Assembly: GCA_022496205.1 (NCBI GenBank)
Contig: WTXD01000314.1
Location: 1 to 12,670 of the forward strand
From: Gloeopeniophorella convolvens
Taxonomy: Eukaryota > Basidiomycota > Agaricomycetes > Russulales
Direction of reading: 5' to 3'
Length of the DNA: 12,670 bases
Made by a program: the position numbers and the translations under genes. How positions within the stretch are numbered: the first letter of the stretch is position 1; each line of letters begins with the position of its first letter. Below are positions 1 through 8,114 of this stretch, in pieces. The notes under the pieces were generated by a model, which did no database searches, had not been told where the DNA came from, and saw only the letters and a program-made list of their open reading frames with translations.

Positions 1-497
1 TCATCAGTCCAATGGAAGGGGGTATCGTTCTTCGTAAGGGTATTCAAGGGGCGAGCAATCTTACCGAAATCCTTGATAAAACGACGATAAAAGTTCCCAA
101 ACCCGAGGAACGCTCGTACTTGCTTGACGGTCTTTGGAACCGGCCAGTCCCTGATACCGTCAAGCTTCACGGGGTCCATCTCGATCTGATCGCCATTCAG
201 GATCATACCGAGATAGTCCACCTTCGTGCTCTCGAAGGTACATTTCTCGGGTTTCAAGTAAAGGTCGTTATCGAGAAGCTTCTGAAGCACTCATTCGACC
301 ATATTTCGGTGAGTAGTGATGTCGTCGGGGGTCGCGATGAGGATGTCGTCCATGTAGATGAATACAAGACCGGAGTCAATCTCTTCCTTGAACAGTTCGT
401 TCATCATGGTCTGAAACGTGGATGGGGAGTTCGTGAGTCCGAAGTACATGACCATGGGTTCGAAGAAACCGCGATTCGTTTTGAATGCGGCCTTCCA
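1..497 (-). pseudogene. Element A reverse transcriptase, catalytic half (broken, runs off the window)
   Basis: This continues the reverse transcriptase of 498-1649 in the same frame after an in-frame TAG at 498-500. The catalytic YMDD box is at 345-356 and is followed by a typical Gypsy thumb region and the [12 protein letters not shown] connection motif. The reading reaches the window edge at FHWTD, so the RNase H domain begins outside. A second in-frame stop, TGA at 291-293, lies where the family usually has a basic residue, which suggests CGA changed to TGA. The TAG at 498-500 lies where the family usually has Glu (GDEW), so it is not a C-to-T change. The polymerase signature is intact but no full-length product could be made. 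Confidence 0.88.
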
Positions 498-1649
498 CTA
501 ATCGCCTTCTTTGATGCGGATATTGTTGTATCCCCATCGTACGTCGAATTTCGTGTAGAGTCGGGCGGTCTGGAGTTTATGGAGTATCTCTTCGATGAGC
601 GGAAGAGGGTAGTGGTTTTTGACTGTATAGGTATTCAGCTGGCGGTAATCCTGTACAGGTCGAAGTTTCCCATCCTTCTTTTTAACAAAGAAGAAGGGAG
701 AAGCATATGGAGAGCTGGACGGTCGGATGTATCCCTTCTTCAGATGTTCGTCCAGGAAGGACTCTAACGCCGTCTGCTCTGAAGGGGACAAGGGATATAT
801 TTTACATGGGAGTGATGGGGGCGCGTCGTCTTTCAAGTCGATGGGATGATCCCATGGTCGCGACTCTGGGAATCTTTGCGCTGCCTCCTCGCTAAACACT
901 TTGTCGAAGCGTCGATAGTGAGGAGGAATGGGACTGGGTTTCGTTTTATTCGGGTCGAGTGCAGCTTCGGCGAGCTGCTGCGCCTGGGTTACTCGGAAGA
1001 GGCGGACCTCGTCGACAAGTTCTGGCGGCGACCCAAAGTAGATTTCATCTTCTGCGTCTAAGTTCAGGGGTTCTACTCCTGAGAGATAGAGTTGAACGTG
1101 AGCGTGTGCTTCTTCCTGCCACTCCGCCAGGGAGTGGACGTTTGATACACGTGCTCCTGCTCTGAATGTTGTGGGTGTCGGTTTCCACGAAGACGCGTCT
1201 GAAGTGGATAAGGTGATGGGGTGGAAGTCGTCTGCTACTCGTCGTTCACCCCATAGAATCGGGGGTTGGAACAGTCGTAGCCAGGGGAATCCGAGGATAA
1301 TGCGTTCTCCTCCAATACTGGAAATGTAGAAGCGCTGGGAATGTGATTTTCCTCTAGCTGATACATCGAATTCGGTGTAGTGAGTGATATCACCGGACCG
1401 GTTTCGAGTTCCATCCGCGTTTCGAATGATACGAGGATGAGCAAGTCGTTTCACTTGAAGGCCGTGCTGTTTCACAACCTTCCAGTCGATGATATTGTCG
1501 GTAGCCCCGCTGTCGACCAGGGCTTTGTCGTCGATCCTTTTATGTGCACTCCGGATGTAAAGGGGAACTCTGATCGCATTTTCGGCATAGGAGAGTCGTA
1601 CTAGTACATCGGTGCTGAAGACGGCTCGAGTAAGGATCGCTCTACTCAA
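498..1649 (-). pseudogene. Element A pol: aspartic protease and N-terminal reverse transcriptase
   Basis: The frame of about 383 codons starts inside the polyprotein, and its first codon is TTG, so no true start is implied. Residues 41-56 hold the retropepsin motif ALVDSGATDN with DSG at 46-48, and the flap-like ILGFPWL is at about 118-124. Residues 235-300 are a linker. From about 300 the reverse transcriptase fingers follow: KKGYIRPS, SPYASPFFFVKKKDGKLRP, DYRQLN and the palm motif FDVRWGYNNIRIKEGD. The frame then meets TAG. The family would make one Gag-Pol polyprotein that is cleaved by this protease and used for cytoplasmic reverse transcription. This frame is the same as that of gag (2382-3794), but stops lie in between. 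Confidence 0.9.
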
Positions 1650-1924
1650 GCTTGTTGAAAATCCTGGACGCTGAAGTCCTTGTCCTTCTCAAGGACACTG
1701 AAGATGGACTCTTTTTCTGCGTCAGATGCATTTGCCAGATAGGCTGCAAACGTCTGTGGGGAAATGGAGGGAGTGGTAGAGATGGAGGGAGTCGGTGTCG
1801 TGGGGTCTGTCGTGTCGATCTGTCGCTGTTTTGATATCCTGAGTCCAGCTAGAGATGTGGACCGAGGGGAGTTGCTATAGTCGCCAGGGGTGATGGGATG
1901 AGGATTGGGTGGTCGGATGAGCAA
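1646..1924 (-). pseudogene. Element A gag-pol linker in a shifted frame
   Basis: About 92 codons, rich in Pro, Ser and Thr. They end in an acidic helix-like stretch (TFAAYLANASDAEKESIF, then LEKDKDFSVQDF) of the kind that precedes protease in Agaricomycete Gypsy polyproteins. It overlaps the start of the protease frame by a few bases but lies in a different frame. I see no convincing slippery heptamer at the overlap, so a frameshift mutation is the simpler reading. A programmed shift cannot be excluded. Confidence 0.55.
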
Positions 1925-2381
1925 TAGGATGAGCTAGTGACTGCAAGGATCCGCTCGGAAACGCAAGGAAAGGACCCGAACTTGCAGGAACACAACCTGA
2001 AGCTGACCCGAAGGTCCTGGAAGGCCTCGGGCCCTCCAGAGAGTGAGGGAGAGTCTCTGAACGCGACGCAGACCCGAAATGAGATGGGAGCACCGGGGAA
2101 AGGAAGCTTTTTGATCCAAAACACTACAGGATGCAGTACTACTGACTACGTGGGAACCCGAAGCCAAATCCGGTAGGTACAAGGGTTTCCTGCGACCCGA
2201 AAGTGTAAAGGAACCAGGAAGGAAAAGGAAGTAACGGGAACCGCAATATACAAACGTACAGGCTCGCATCTGCGCTCAAGGGCAGTCTGGGGTCACATCC
2301 TTCGCTACCCAGCTCAACCCGATCGCTTCGCAGGGCAAAATACCCAGATCTGAGGTTTCCGAGCGTAGAGACCGCTGGACC
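1925..2381. other. Non-coding block between gag and protease of element A
   Basis: About 457 bases separate the zinc knuckle end of gag from the linker. I recognise no protein domain in any frame. The block holds five copies of an 8-base motif (see 1973-2201) found in this arrangement only here. It could be a decayed linker, a small inserted element or an old intron. I found no clear target duplication or terminal repeat. Confidence 0.4.
1973..2201. repeat. Five copies of GACCCGAA, irregularly spaced
   Basis: GACCCGAA (TTCGGGTC on the minus strand) is at 1973-1980, 2005-2012, 2071-2078 and 2194-2201, with AACCCGAA at 2155-2162. All are in the same orientation. Spacings are 32, 66, 84 and 39 bases, so this is not a simple tandem array. 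The copies fall in more than one codon frame, so they do not encode a repeated peptide. Confidence 0.7.
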
Positions 2382-3794
2382 CTAACAACGTGTTTCCCGA
2401 GGACGTGAGTCCTTTTGCGGGCAGGAACGTGAAACGTGTCCTTGCTGGCCGCAGTGGAAACAGCGTCCCTGCTGCATGTATGAGGTCCGTTCGTCGGGCG
2501 TGAGCTTCTTCCCTTTCTGATGGACGAATGACTGGGTCTGATTGACCGTCACCGTGTCCACGTCCATGGGAACTACTCCGTCGTTCCGGGGTGGCTGTCC
2601 ACCTCCTCCAGGGTGTCGTATCTGAAATCGTGGCTGCTGTCTCGGGGTATCCTGATTTCCGTAGATTTCCTTCATGAGCTGATACTGAAGCTGCTGGTCG
2701 CAAAGCTTCTCAGCCCATTGATCGAAGGTCCATCGGGTGTTACTGGGGTTTACTCCGAATACGTCCCCTCCCTGTCGTGCGGTTTCCCGGACGAGGGCGT
2801 TGGGGAATGAGCGAAGGAACATAATGATGGTGGACTCGGCGTCGAGGTGGAAGTTCCCTCTTTCCGCAAGGGTACGGAACTTTCCAATATACTCCTCGAT
2901 TGGTTCGGGGGCTCGGAATTTTATGTTCGCCAGGAGAAGTTTGGCGTTGACGGCGGTTCCTCGGTTTAGGAACCGTTTGTCAAGGGTATCTTTAAACACC
3001 GTCCATGCGGTGTCCCTTGTCGCGAAGGGTACTGGTGGGTCAAGGACGCTGTTTGCCTTGACTTTCTCCAGCCACTCGATCTGCCTTTGGACCCAGTCGG
3101 TCACAATGGCTCCTCGAAAGTATGTGAGGCAGAAGGAGATTTTTTTCAGTGGGTCGGTGAACATCGAGTTCTCGTCGTTCAGGAATGCGTAGAGGTTGAA
3201 CTGCCGCATGAAGTCGGCATATCGTTTGGATTCTCCGTTAAAGATGAACGGAGCTTCTCCTGTGAGTTTCCCACCATCTCGACGGGATGCGGTGATTGTG
3301 GAATCGACTCGGGTTTCCTCAGCCATCTCGCGCGCTGGTACGGATGTAGGATCAGGTGTCGGGGATATGAGTGCCGCGGCGGCTTCTTCAAGACGTTGTG
3401 CAACGCCTGTAAGGTCGGAGGGGTTCTGGGGTTGGATAGAAGTGGGAGTCGTGTGTTCTGGGGATTCGTGGACGGGATGGTCGCGAAACCACTGTACTAC
3501 CTGGTCTCGGTTTGGTATCCCTAGCGCGACTACGGGTGAGGTGATTTCGTATCTCTGGTGGATTCCGGACCACTGGACGTAGTTCCAGCCTTGGTCACTC
3601 GAAAAGTGTACTCGTAGGGTCTGTCCACTGAGGATCAGATAATAACCGTTCTCTCGGTCGTGGAAGATTCCTCGTAGTCCTTCTCCTCTGAGTTCAGGGG
3701 GAGCTACGTCCTCGTCCTGCGCAAAAGGAAGTCGGACAGTCACAAGTTCTGCGATTGTCGGCTCTCGAGACTGAAAAGCCTGTTCTAATGTCAC
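2382..3794 (-). CDS. gag: Element A Gag (capsid and nucleocapsid)
   Basis: 470 codons, uninterrupted. Residues about 185-345 match the retrotransposon gag (capsid) domain, beginning PFIFNGESKRYADFMRQFN. A Gly/Pro-rich stretch at 385-405 precedes a CCHC zinc knuckle with C445, C448, H453 and C458 (C-x2-C-x4-H-x4-C), which packages the element RNA. The first codon of the open frame is GTG, it overlaps the end of the LTR, and a TAG lies just upstream. The first in-frame ATG is codon 157 (3324-3326), shortly before the capsid domain. The true start is therefore uncertain: it could be codon 157, a non-ATG start, or a start lost by mutation. Residues 1-156 look protein-coding in composition but I do not recognise a domain there. 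Confidence 0.85.
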   Translation of the reverse strand: MTLEQAFQSREPTIAELVTVRLPFAQDEDVAPPELRGEGLRGIFHDRENGYYLILSGQTLRVHFSSDQGWNYVQWSGIHQRYEITSPVVALGIPNRDQVVQWFRDHPVHESPEHTTPTSIQPQNPSDLTGVAQRLEEAAAALISPTPDPTSVPAREMAEETRVDSTITASRRDGGKLTGEAPFIFNGESKRYADFMRQFNLYAFLNDENSMFTDPLKKISFCLTYFRGAIVTDWVQRQIEWLEKVKANSVLDPPVPFATRDTAWTVFKDTLDKRFLNRGTAVNAKLLLANIKFRAPEPIEEYIGKFRTLAERGNFHLDAESTIIMFLRSFPNALVRETARQGGDVFGVNPSNTRWTFDQWAEKLCDQQLQYQLMKEIYGNQDTPRQQPRFQIRHPGGGGQPPRNDGVVPMDVDTVTVNQTQSFVHQKGKKLTPDERTSYMQQGRCFHCGQQGHVSRSCPQKDSRPRETRC

Positions 3795-4314
3795 GGCCTA
3801 AGCCGGCGCGAGCGGAGCTGGCGAGGGCTGAGACGAGCGAGGTTCGGTAAGCCGGTCCTCGAAGGCGCACGTGAATGTGCACGGGATCCTGGATAAGACG
3901 TGATGTCTGAAGCTGGAGGCAATCGGCCTCCGGTACGTCGAGTTCAAAGCTGAAGACCTCGCGATACTTGGGCGAACAAGTCCCTCACGCGGATTCCCTG
4001 GTAACCTCGTCGATTGACAAAGGAGAACAGGCTTAAGGCCTTAGGGTACAGTTACTACACCTTAAGTACTACACAGACAATGGTTTACATAATGTCCTAG
4101 TATCGAGTCAGACCGAGTCAGAACGGACTCAAGGTGGGTCTCCTAGGTAGAAGTACAGTAAGGGTCCAATGGCATAAGGGGCGCGTCAAGAAGAATGAAG
4201 GAATCGTATGACGAGTGAAAGATAAGTGTCCCCGAGTCATTGAGTCAAACCGGAACTTGTATCGTACAGTCACGATAAGGAAGAAAAAGAAAACGTATCG
4301 TACAGTTCGTGACA
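3789..4314 (-). repeat. 5' LTR of element A
   Basis: On the minus strand the block starts TGTCACGAAC at 4314 and ends GGCCGTGACA at 3789, which gives a 7-base terminal inverted repeat TGTCACG/CGTGACA and the usual TG...CA ends. The outer end coincides with the break in the integrase of element B. The inner end abuts gag. The length is 526 bases. The partner LTR is outside the window, so the boundaries rest on the ends and context only. No protein is encoded here. Confidence 0.75.
4105..4306 (-). promoter_or_regulatory. Putative regulatory repeats in the U3 part of LTR A
   Basis: Four GAGTCA hexamers (TGACTC on the minus strand) occur in two pairs: 4105-4110 with 4115-4120, and 4234-4239 with 4242-4247. 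The last is a full TGAGTCA, the known binding site of Gcn4/AP-1 type bZIP factors. A 12-base direct repeat GTATCGTACAGT lies at 4259-4270 and 4295-4306. A promoter role is inferred from position within the LTR. Confidence 0.35.
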
Positions 4315-4319
4315 CTATT
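4315..4319. other. Probable target site flank of element A (5 bp)
   Basis: The five bases CTATT (AATAG on the minus strand) directly flank the outer end of LTR A inside the integrase of element B. Gypsy integrases usually duplicate 4-6 bases, so this should be one copy of the target duplication. The second copy is outside the window, so it is unconfirmed. Confidence 0.4.
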
Positions 4320-4801
4320 GTCTCAGCAAGACCATGTAGTCGCACAATTTCTTTAACATATAGCCACACGAGTTCACTCGTGCGGATGGTAGTCTTGACG
4401 GGCATGAGGTGTACCATCGATGTGAGGCAGCACAGTACTACCCACATGTAGTCGTGCCCATCGGATTCAGGGAATGGACTGACGAAATCCATTGCGATTG
4501 ATCCCCAAGGTCGGTTGGGGATTGGCAGGCTGTGTAGCAGACCAGGAATTTTCTGGTTGCTAGTCTTTGTCGCCTGACAGACAGGGCACGTCTTGCAGAA
4601 TGCTTTGGCGTCCTGCCCAATCCTGGGCCACCAGTAGTACCACCTGAGGTACTCAGCGGTTTTGGCAGCCCCGTAGTGACCGAGGGTCTCATGTGCTTGA
4701 GTCAGAGTGACTTCCAACAGTAGTCACTTGTTTACCACCATGGTGGGAACACATAGGACTCTGTCTCCCGCACGGTTGCGGGTGTACAATAGTCCATCTT
4801 C
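4315..4801 (-). pseudogene. Element B integrase, N-terminal part
   Basis: The frame continues from 6395 once the fold-back element is removed. It first reads DGLLYTRNRAGDRV (pre-zinc region), then meets a TGA at 4724-4726. After this come the HHCC zinc-binding domain (His pair in QAHETLGHYG, then CKTCPVC) and the core start AMDFVSPF, which holds the first catalytic Asp. The frame ends at LAETIV where LTR A begins, so the second Asp and the Glu of the DDE triad are missing here. Integrase would normally join the DNA copy into chromosomes. The TGA lies in NK-stop-LL, consistent with an ancestral CGA. Confidence 0.9.
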
Positions 4802-4803
4802 TA

Positions 4804-5431
4804 CAGTGGCTCTCAAAACCTTTCAGATGTTTTGCCACTTTGACTTGTTTAGTGTATATCTCTACAACAACACATACTATTACTATGAGACAAGTACCAT
4901 TAGAAAGCTCTTCTTCATAGCTTTCTGACAGTATATAACACATATAGTATAGTACACGATAGCACATGTTACAAAGTGATCTATCTACACTACTCATATG
5001 AAAGGTTTTGCTTCCGCCCTTTCTCAAACACTTGTTTCTCTTCTAGAGCAGTCAGTTTAAATTGAAACTATATGAAACTTGATATGCAGGCTACCTAATA
5101 CTTGGCACTACTAATGCAGGAACAAACATAACCAAATAACTCCTTATTATCAATAAACACCATTCTGAAGCACTACTACTACCAATATCCTCTTTTACCT
5201 TAATATAGGTGAACTCTTACTATAAATGTTATCTCAAACTGACATATTAGTTAGTTCTATTGGTGATATATATGCCTGATACTATTTTGGCTTGTTAAGT
5301 CCTCTTATAAATGTTTGAAGAAGCTTTCCCCCTATAACCTATATATATCCTATACCTTGTTGGCTCTAAGCAGGCTGATGTAGCTATTCAAATAGCTCAA
5401 AAACTCTCAGATATCAAGTTGACACCAGTCT
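4804..5431. repeat. Left arm of the fold-back element (terminal inverted repeat)
   Basis: 628 bases pair with 5764-6392 in inverted orientation. In my reading there is one 1-base indel (TTTTGGC at about 5289 against TTTTGGGC in the other arm) and two mismatches near the inner end (AAGTTGACACC against AAGTCAACACC). The inner part encodes the transposase N-terminal helix-turn-helix region. Confidence 0.92.
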
Positions 5432-5763
5432 CTCTACAAGTAACTTGCAATTTGCCAAATACATTTAGTATAAAGGTGATATTTCATAGAGAAGTCCTTA
5501 TCTTAAGTAGAAATAGGAGGGAGAGGATAAACTTTGCTACCAAGTTTAGAAACTAGACTGCTAAAGACTAAATGAAGGTTATATAGTTAGATGAGATTAA
5601 GATCAACTGTTTAGACTGAGTTAGCAAGAGTTAAGTCTAAAAGAAACCTATAGAAGGCCTTAAAGATTGCCTTATATAAGTGTTATAGAATATAAGGTGA
5701 ATATCTAGTGATTTAAAGCCATATATTTAGAATATGGTTAAGTACAGTAAGTAATTTGTGATA
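5341..5763 (+). pseudogene. Fossil Tc1/mariner-like transposase, N-terminal and first catalytic part
   Basis: In the frame starting at 5341 the translation first shows a helix-turn-helix-like stretch (GSKQADVAIQIAQKLSDIKL, then TPVS), then RNRRERINFATKFRN, TAKD, MKVI, LDEIKINCL and KKPIEGLKD. This order follows the Tc1 transposase layout ahead of and around the first catalytic Asp (WSDE in the family, LDE here, Asp codon 5590-5592). Stop codons fall where the family has Trp: 5554, 5569, 5584, 5632 and 5638. They are TAG or TAA, as expected from G-to-A change of TGG. Further stops follow from 5677. The second Asp and the Glu are absent because the right arm begins at 5764. It is clearly non-functional. 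The family match rests on recalled motifs, not on an alignment. Confidence 0.75.
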
Positions 5764-6392
5764 AGACTGGTGTTGACTTGATATCTGAGAGTTTTTGAGC
5801 TATTTGAATAGCTACATCAGCCTGCTTAGAGCCAACAAGGTATAGGATATATATAGGTTATAGGGGGAAAGCTTCTTCAAACATTTATAAGAGGACTTAA
5901 CAAGCCCAAAATAGTATCAGGCATATATATCACCAATAGAACTAACTAATATGTCAGTTTGAGATAACATTTATAGTAAGAGTTCACCTATATTAAGGTA
6001 AAAGAGGATATTGGTAGTAGTAGTGCTTCAGAATGGTGTTTATTGATAATAAGGAGTTATTTGGTTATGTTTGTTCCTGCATTAGTAGTGCCAAGTATTA
6101 GGTAGCCTGCATATCAAGTTTCATATAGTTTCAATTTAAACTGACTGCTCTAGAAGAGAAACAAGTGTTTGAGAAAGGGCGGAAGCAAAACCTTTCATAT
6201 GAGTAGTGTAGATAGATCACTTTGTAACATGTGCTATCGTGTACTATACTATATGTGTTATATACTGTCAGAAAGCTATGAAGAAGAGCTTTCTAATGGT
6301 ACTTGTCTCATAGTAATAGTATGTGTTGTTGTAGAGATATACACTAAACAAGTCAAAGTGGCAAAACATCTGAAAGGTTTTGAGAGCCACTG
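5764..6392. repeat. Right arm of the fold-back element (inverted copy of the left arm)
   Basis: 629 bases, inverted copy of 4804-5431. Because the left arm includes transposase N-terminal coding sequence, this arm carries a second, inverted copy of that coding stretch in place of the expected transposase C-terminus and native 3' end. Confidence 0.92.
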
Positions 6393-6394
6393 TA

Positions 6395-6920
6395 AGTCGA
6401 ACACTTTATGGTGATCGATGTTGTCCCTAATCCTGGACATCAGGGTGTCTTGCACGTATCCTGCCTTGATATCTTCGATGAATGTGCCCACAGCCTCCAC
6501 TGTGGGGCGCAAATTTGGCACGTTTGCCAGTGAGTCTGCTACTCGGGGATCATCGTCCTCGTGGATTATTAGTTCCTCCCTCACGGGTGGAGCCTTCGCT
6601 TTTGCGGCTAGAGCATCGGCCTCAGCCTGGCATTCCTCTCCTTATTCCACGAGCGGTCCTTTGGGCGCGAGCGAGTACTCCTCGTCGGCTTGACGAGGAG
6701 CGCGTCTCATGTGCTGAGAGGGGCCCCTGATCGATTGGGACTCCTCGACCACCATCACGCGGGTTTCTTCTACAGTGCCCCACGGGGCATCTTCACCATG
6801 CAGATCCAATCTGGAGTCCGCATTTACATACTGAGAAGCGTCATGCTTCTCATCCCAGACGTCGCTCTCATAGTACCGCGAAAGTGCATCTGCAACTTTA
6901 TTCTCCTCTCCCTGCATATA
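6395..6920 (-). pseudogene. Element B RNase H end and RNase H-integrase connection
   Basis: This continues the frame of 6921-8114 after a TGA at 6918-6920. It begins YMQGEENKVADALSRYYES, the conserved close of Gypsy RNase H (the NKVADALSR motif). It then runs through an acidic, low-complexity connection with a second nonsense codon, TAA at 6642-6644, to SRIRDNIDHHKVFDL just before integrase. The TGA lies where this family has Arg in IRYV, consistent with CGA to TGA. The TAA could derive from CAA. The reading joins in frame to 4801 across the fold-back insertion. Confidence 0.85.
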
Positions 6921-8114
6921 TCAAATCTCATGATCAAAATGGGAGAGGATGTCCATCCACCTGGCCTGCTGGCCAGACAGGCGCTTCTGGTTCTTGAAGA
7001 ACTCCAGAGCTTTATGATCGGTGACAATCGTAATGTGTCGGCCCAGAAGCTTATCCTCCCATTTGAGGAGAGCTTCCAGTATCGCTATCATCTCCATCTC
7101 GAAGACGCAATAATTGGTCTGGGCTTTTGTGAATTTCTTAGACATGAAGCCCGCTGGTCTGCAGGTCCGCCAGTCTGGCCCCTGCCCATACATAGTGCCA
7201 GTGCCTGACAGGGAGGCGTCGCAAACGACCCAGATCGGCTCTTTTGAGTTGAGGTCAATAGGCTGCAAGATCGGTGACTTGTAGGCAATGTGTTTTATCA
7301 TTTCAAAGCACCGCTGGTGCATCGGTTTCCACAGAAACAGGTGACCGTTCTGGCACACTGTGGTCAGCGGCCCAGTGTATTCTGTCACGCTCGGCATGAA
7401 ATGGGCGAGGTATTGCACCAAGCCCAGGAACCTCTGGACGTCCTTAAGGCTCCGCAGTGTGCACCATTCACGCACATGCGCCATCTTATCTGCGTCTGCG
7501 TGCAGACCACGGTTGTCAATCCTATGCCCCAGACAGTCCATGTCTGTGGAGTACAAATCGCACTTAGCCTTCTCGAGGAAAAGGCGATTTTCGCGCAACT
7601 TCGTGAAAACGATGCGCAAGTGTTTTTCGTGTTCTTCAGCCGTCTGGCTGAATATAAATAAATCATCGAGGTAGACGAAGACAAAGTGGCCAATCTCCTC
7701 GATAAATATTGCGACCATCAGCCGCTGAAACGATGCTGGGGCGTTGCAATCGCCCTGTTGTATGACGTTGCTTTGGAACGTCCCGGCTATTGTTGCGAAG
7801 TTCATCTTCTCGACGTCTTTAGGCTCAACACGTATCTGCTCGTACGTGTTCGACAAGTCGATTTTTGATCTGTATGGCGCTTGCGCGACCATCATCCGGA
7901 TCTCATCTTGGTCCGGAAACGGAGTGACGTCCTTCACAGTATTGTTATTCCGTTGGTGGCAGTCGATGACTGTCCGCAATTTTCCCGATTTCTTTGGGAT
8001 GCATAGGAGGGGCGTGGCTTGCGATACGGGTTTACGGATCCACCAGCCCGCCTTCTCATACACCTGCAGCTTTTCATAGAGCTGCTTCTTCATGCTTTTT
8101 GGGCATCGGGGCAT
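6921..8114 (-). pseudogene. Element B reverse transcriptase and RNase H
   Basis: 397 codons. The reverse transcriptase runs from about residue 1 to 240: KKSGKLRTVIDCHQRNNNTV, the motif A Asp in SKIDLSNTYEQ (D86), QQGDCNAPASFQRLM, and the catalytic YLDD at 148-151. The connection FLGLVQYLAHF is at 229-239. RNase H follows, with active residues visible as CDAS (D299), FEME (E339) and TDHKALEF (D366). It would copy element RNA into DNA and degrade the template. The catalytic boxes are intact, but the frame is cut from its upstream part by a frameshift near 8115 and ends at a TGA. Confidence 0.92.

Larger units (their letters stand above)
1..4314 (-). mobile_element. Ty3/Gypsy LTR retrotransposon A (left part outside the window)
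   Basis: Order on the minus strand is 5' LTR, gag with zinc knuckle, non-coding block, aspartic protease, reverse transcriptase. This is the Ty3/Gypsy order as far as it can be seen, because RNase H, integrase and the 3' LTR would lie left of base 1. The element begins at 4314 exactly where the integrase frame of element B stops making sense, so A inserted into B. Gag and pol share one frame but are separated by stops, and pol has two further nonsense codons, so this copy is probably inactive. Confidence 0.9.
4802..6394 (+). mobile_element. Tc1/mariner-type fold-back element with TA duplications
   Basis: The element body is 4804-6392 (1589 bases) and is flanked by TA at 4802-4803 and 6393-6394. 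Its ends are CAGTGGCTCTCAAAACC and its inverse, typical of Tc1/mariner elements in TA target and CAGT-like termini. It has two arms of about 628 bases and a central 332-base stretch that is a fossil Tc1-type transposase. It carries no intact gene. Open frames seen in both arms are the same non-ATG frame read from each arm and are probably meaningless. The insertion lies in the pol frame of element B, and removing the body plus one TA restores that frame. Confidence 0.9.

Noticed and set aside
12..767. A 251-codon plus-strand open frame over the reverse transcriptase of element A
   Set aside because: It is antisense to a clear reverse transcriptase with YMDD on the minus strand. It has no recognisable domain of its own.
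1934..2269. Minus-strand frame between gag and protease in element A
   Set aside because: No domain and no start context. The repeated TTCGGGTC motif falls in several frames, so it does not behave like coding sequence.
3869..3886. CACGTG next to GTGCAC in the LTR of element A
   Set aside because: A short palindrome pair in GC-rich DNA. Nothing beyond base composition supports a function.
4689..5027. Matching open frames in the two arms of the fold-back element (also 6169-6414)
   Set aside because: They are the same sequence read from inverted copies, start with TTG, run off the element into integrase DNA and show no domain. They are a consequence of the inverted repeat.
5341..5763. A functional transposase
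   Set aside because: At least five stops in the conserved region and loss of the second Asp and Glu make it a fossil. The arms may still be mobilised by a relative.
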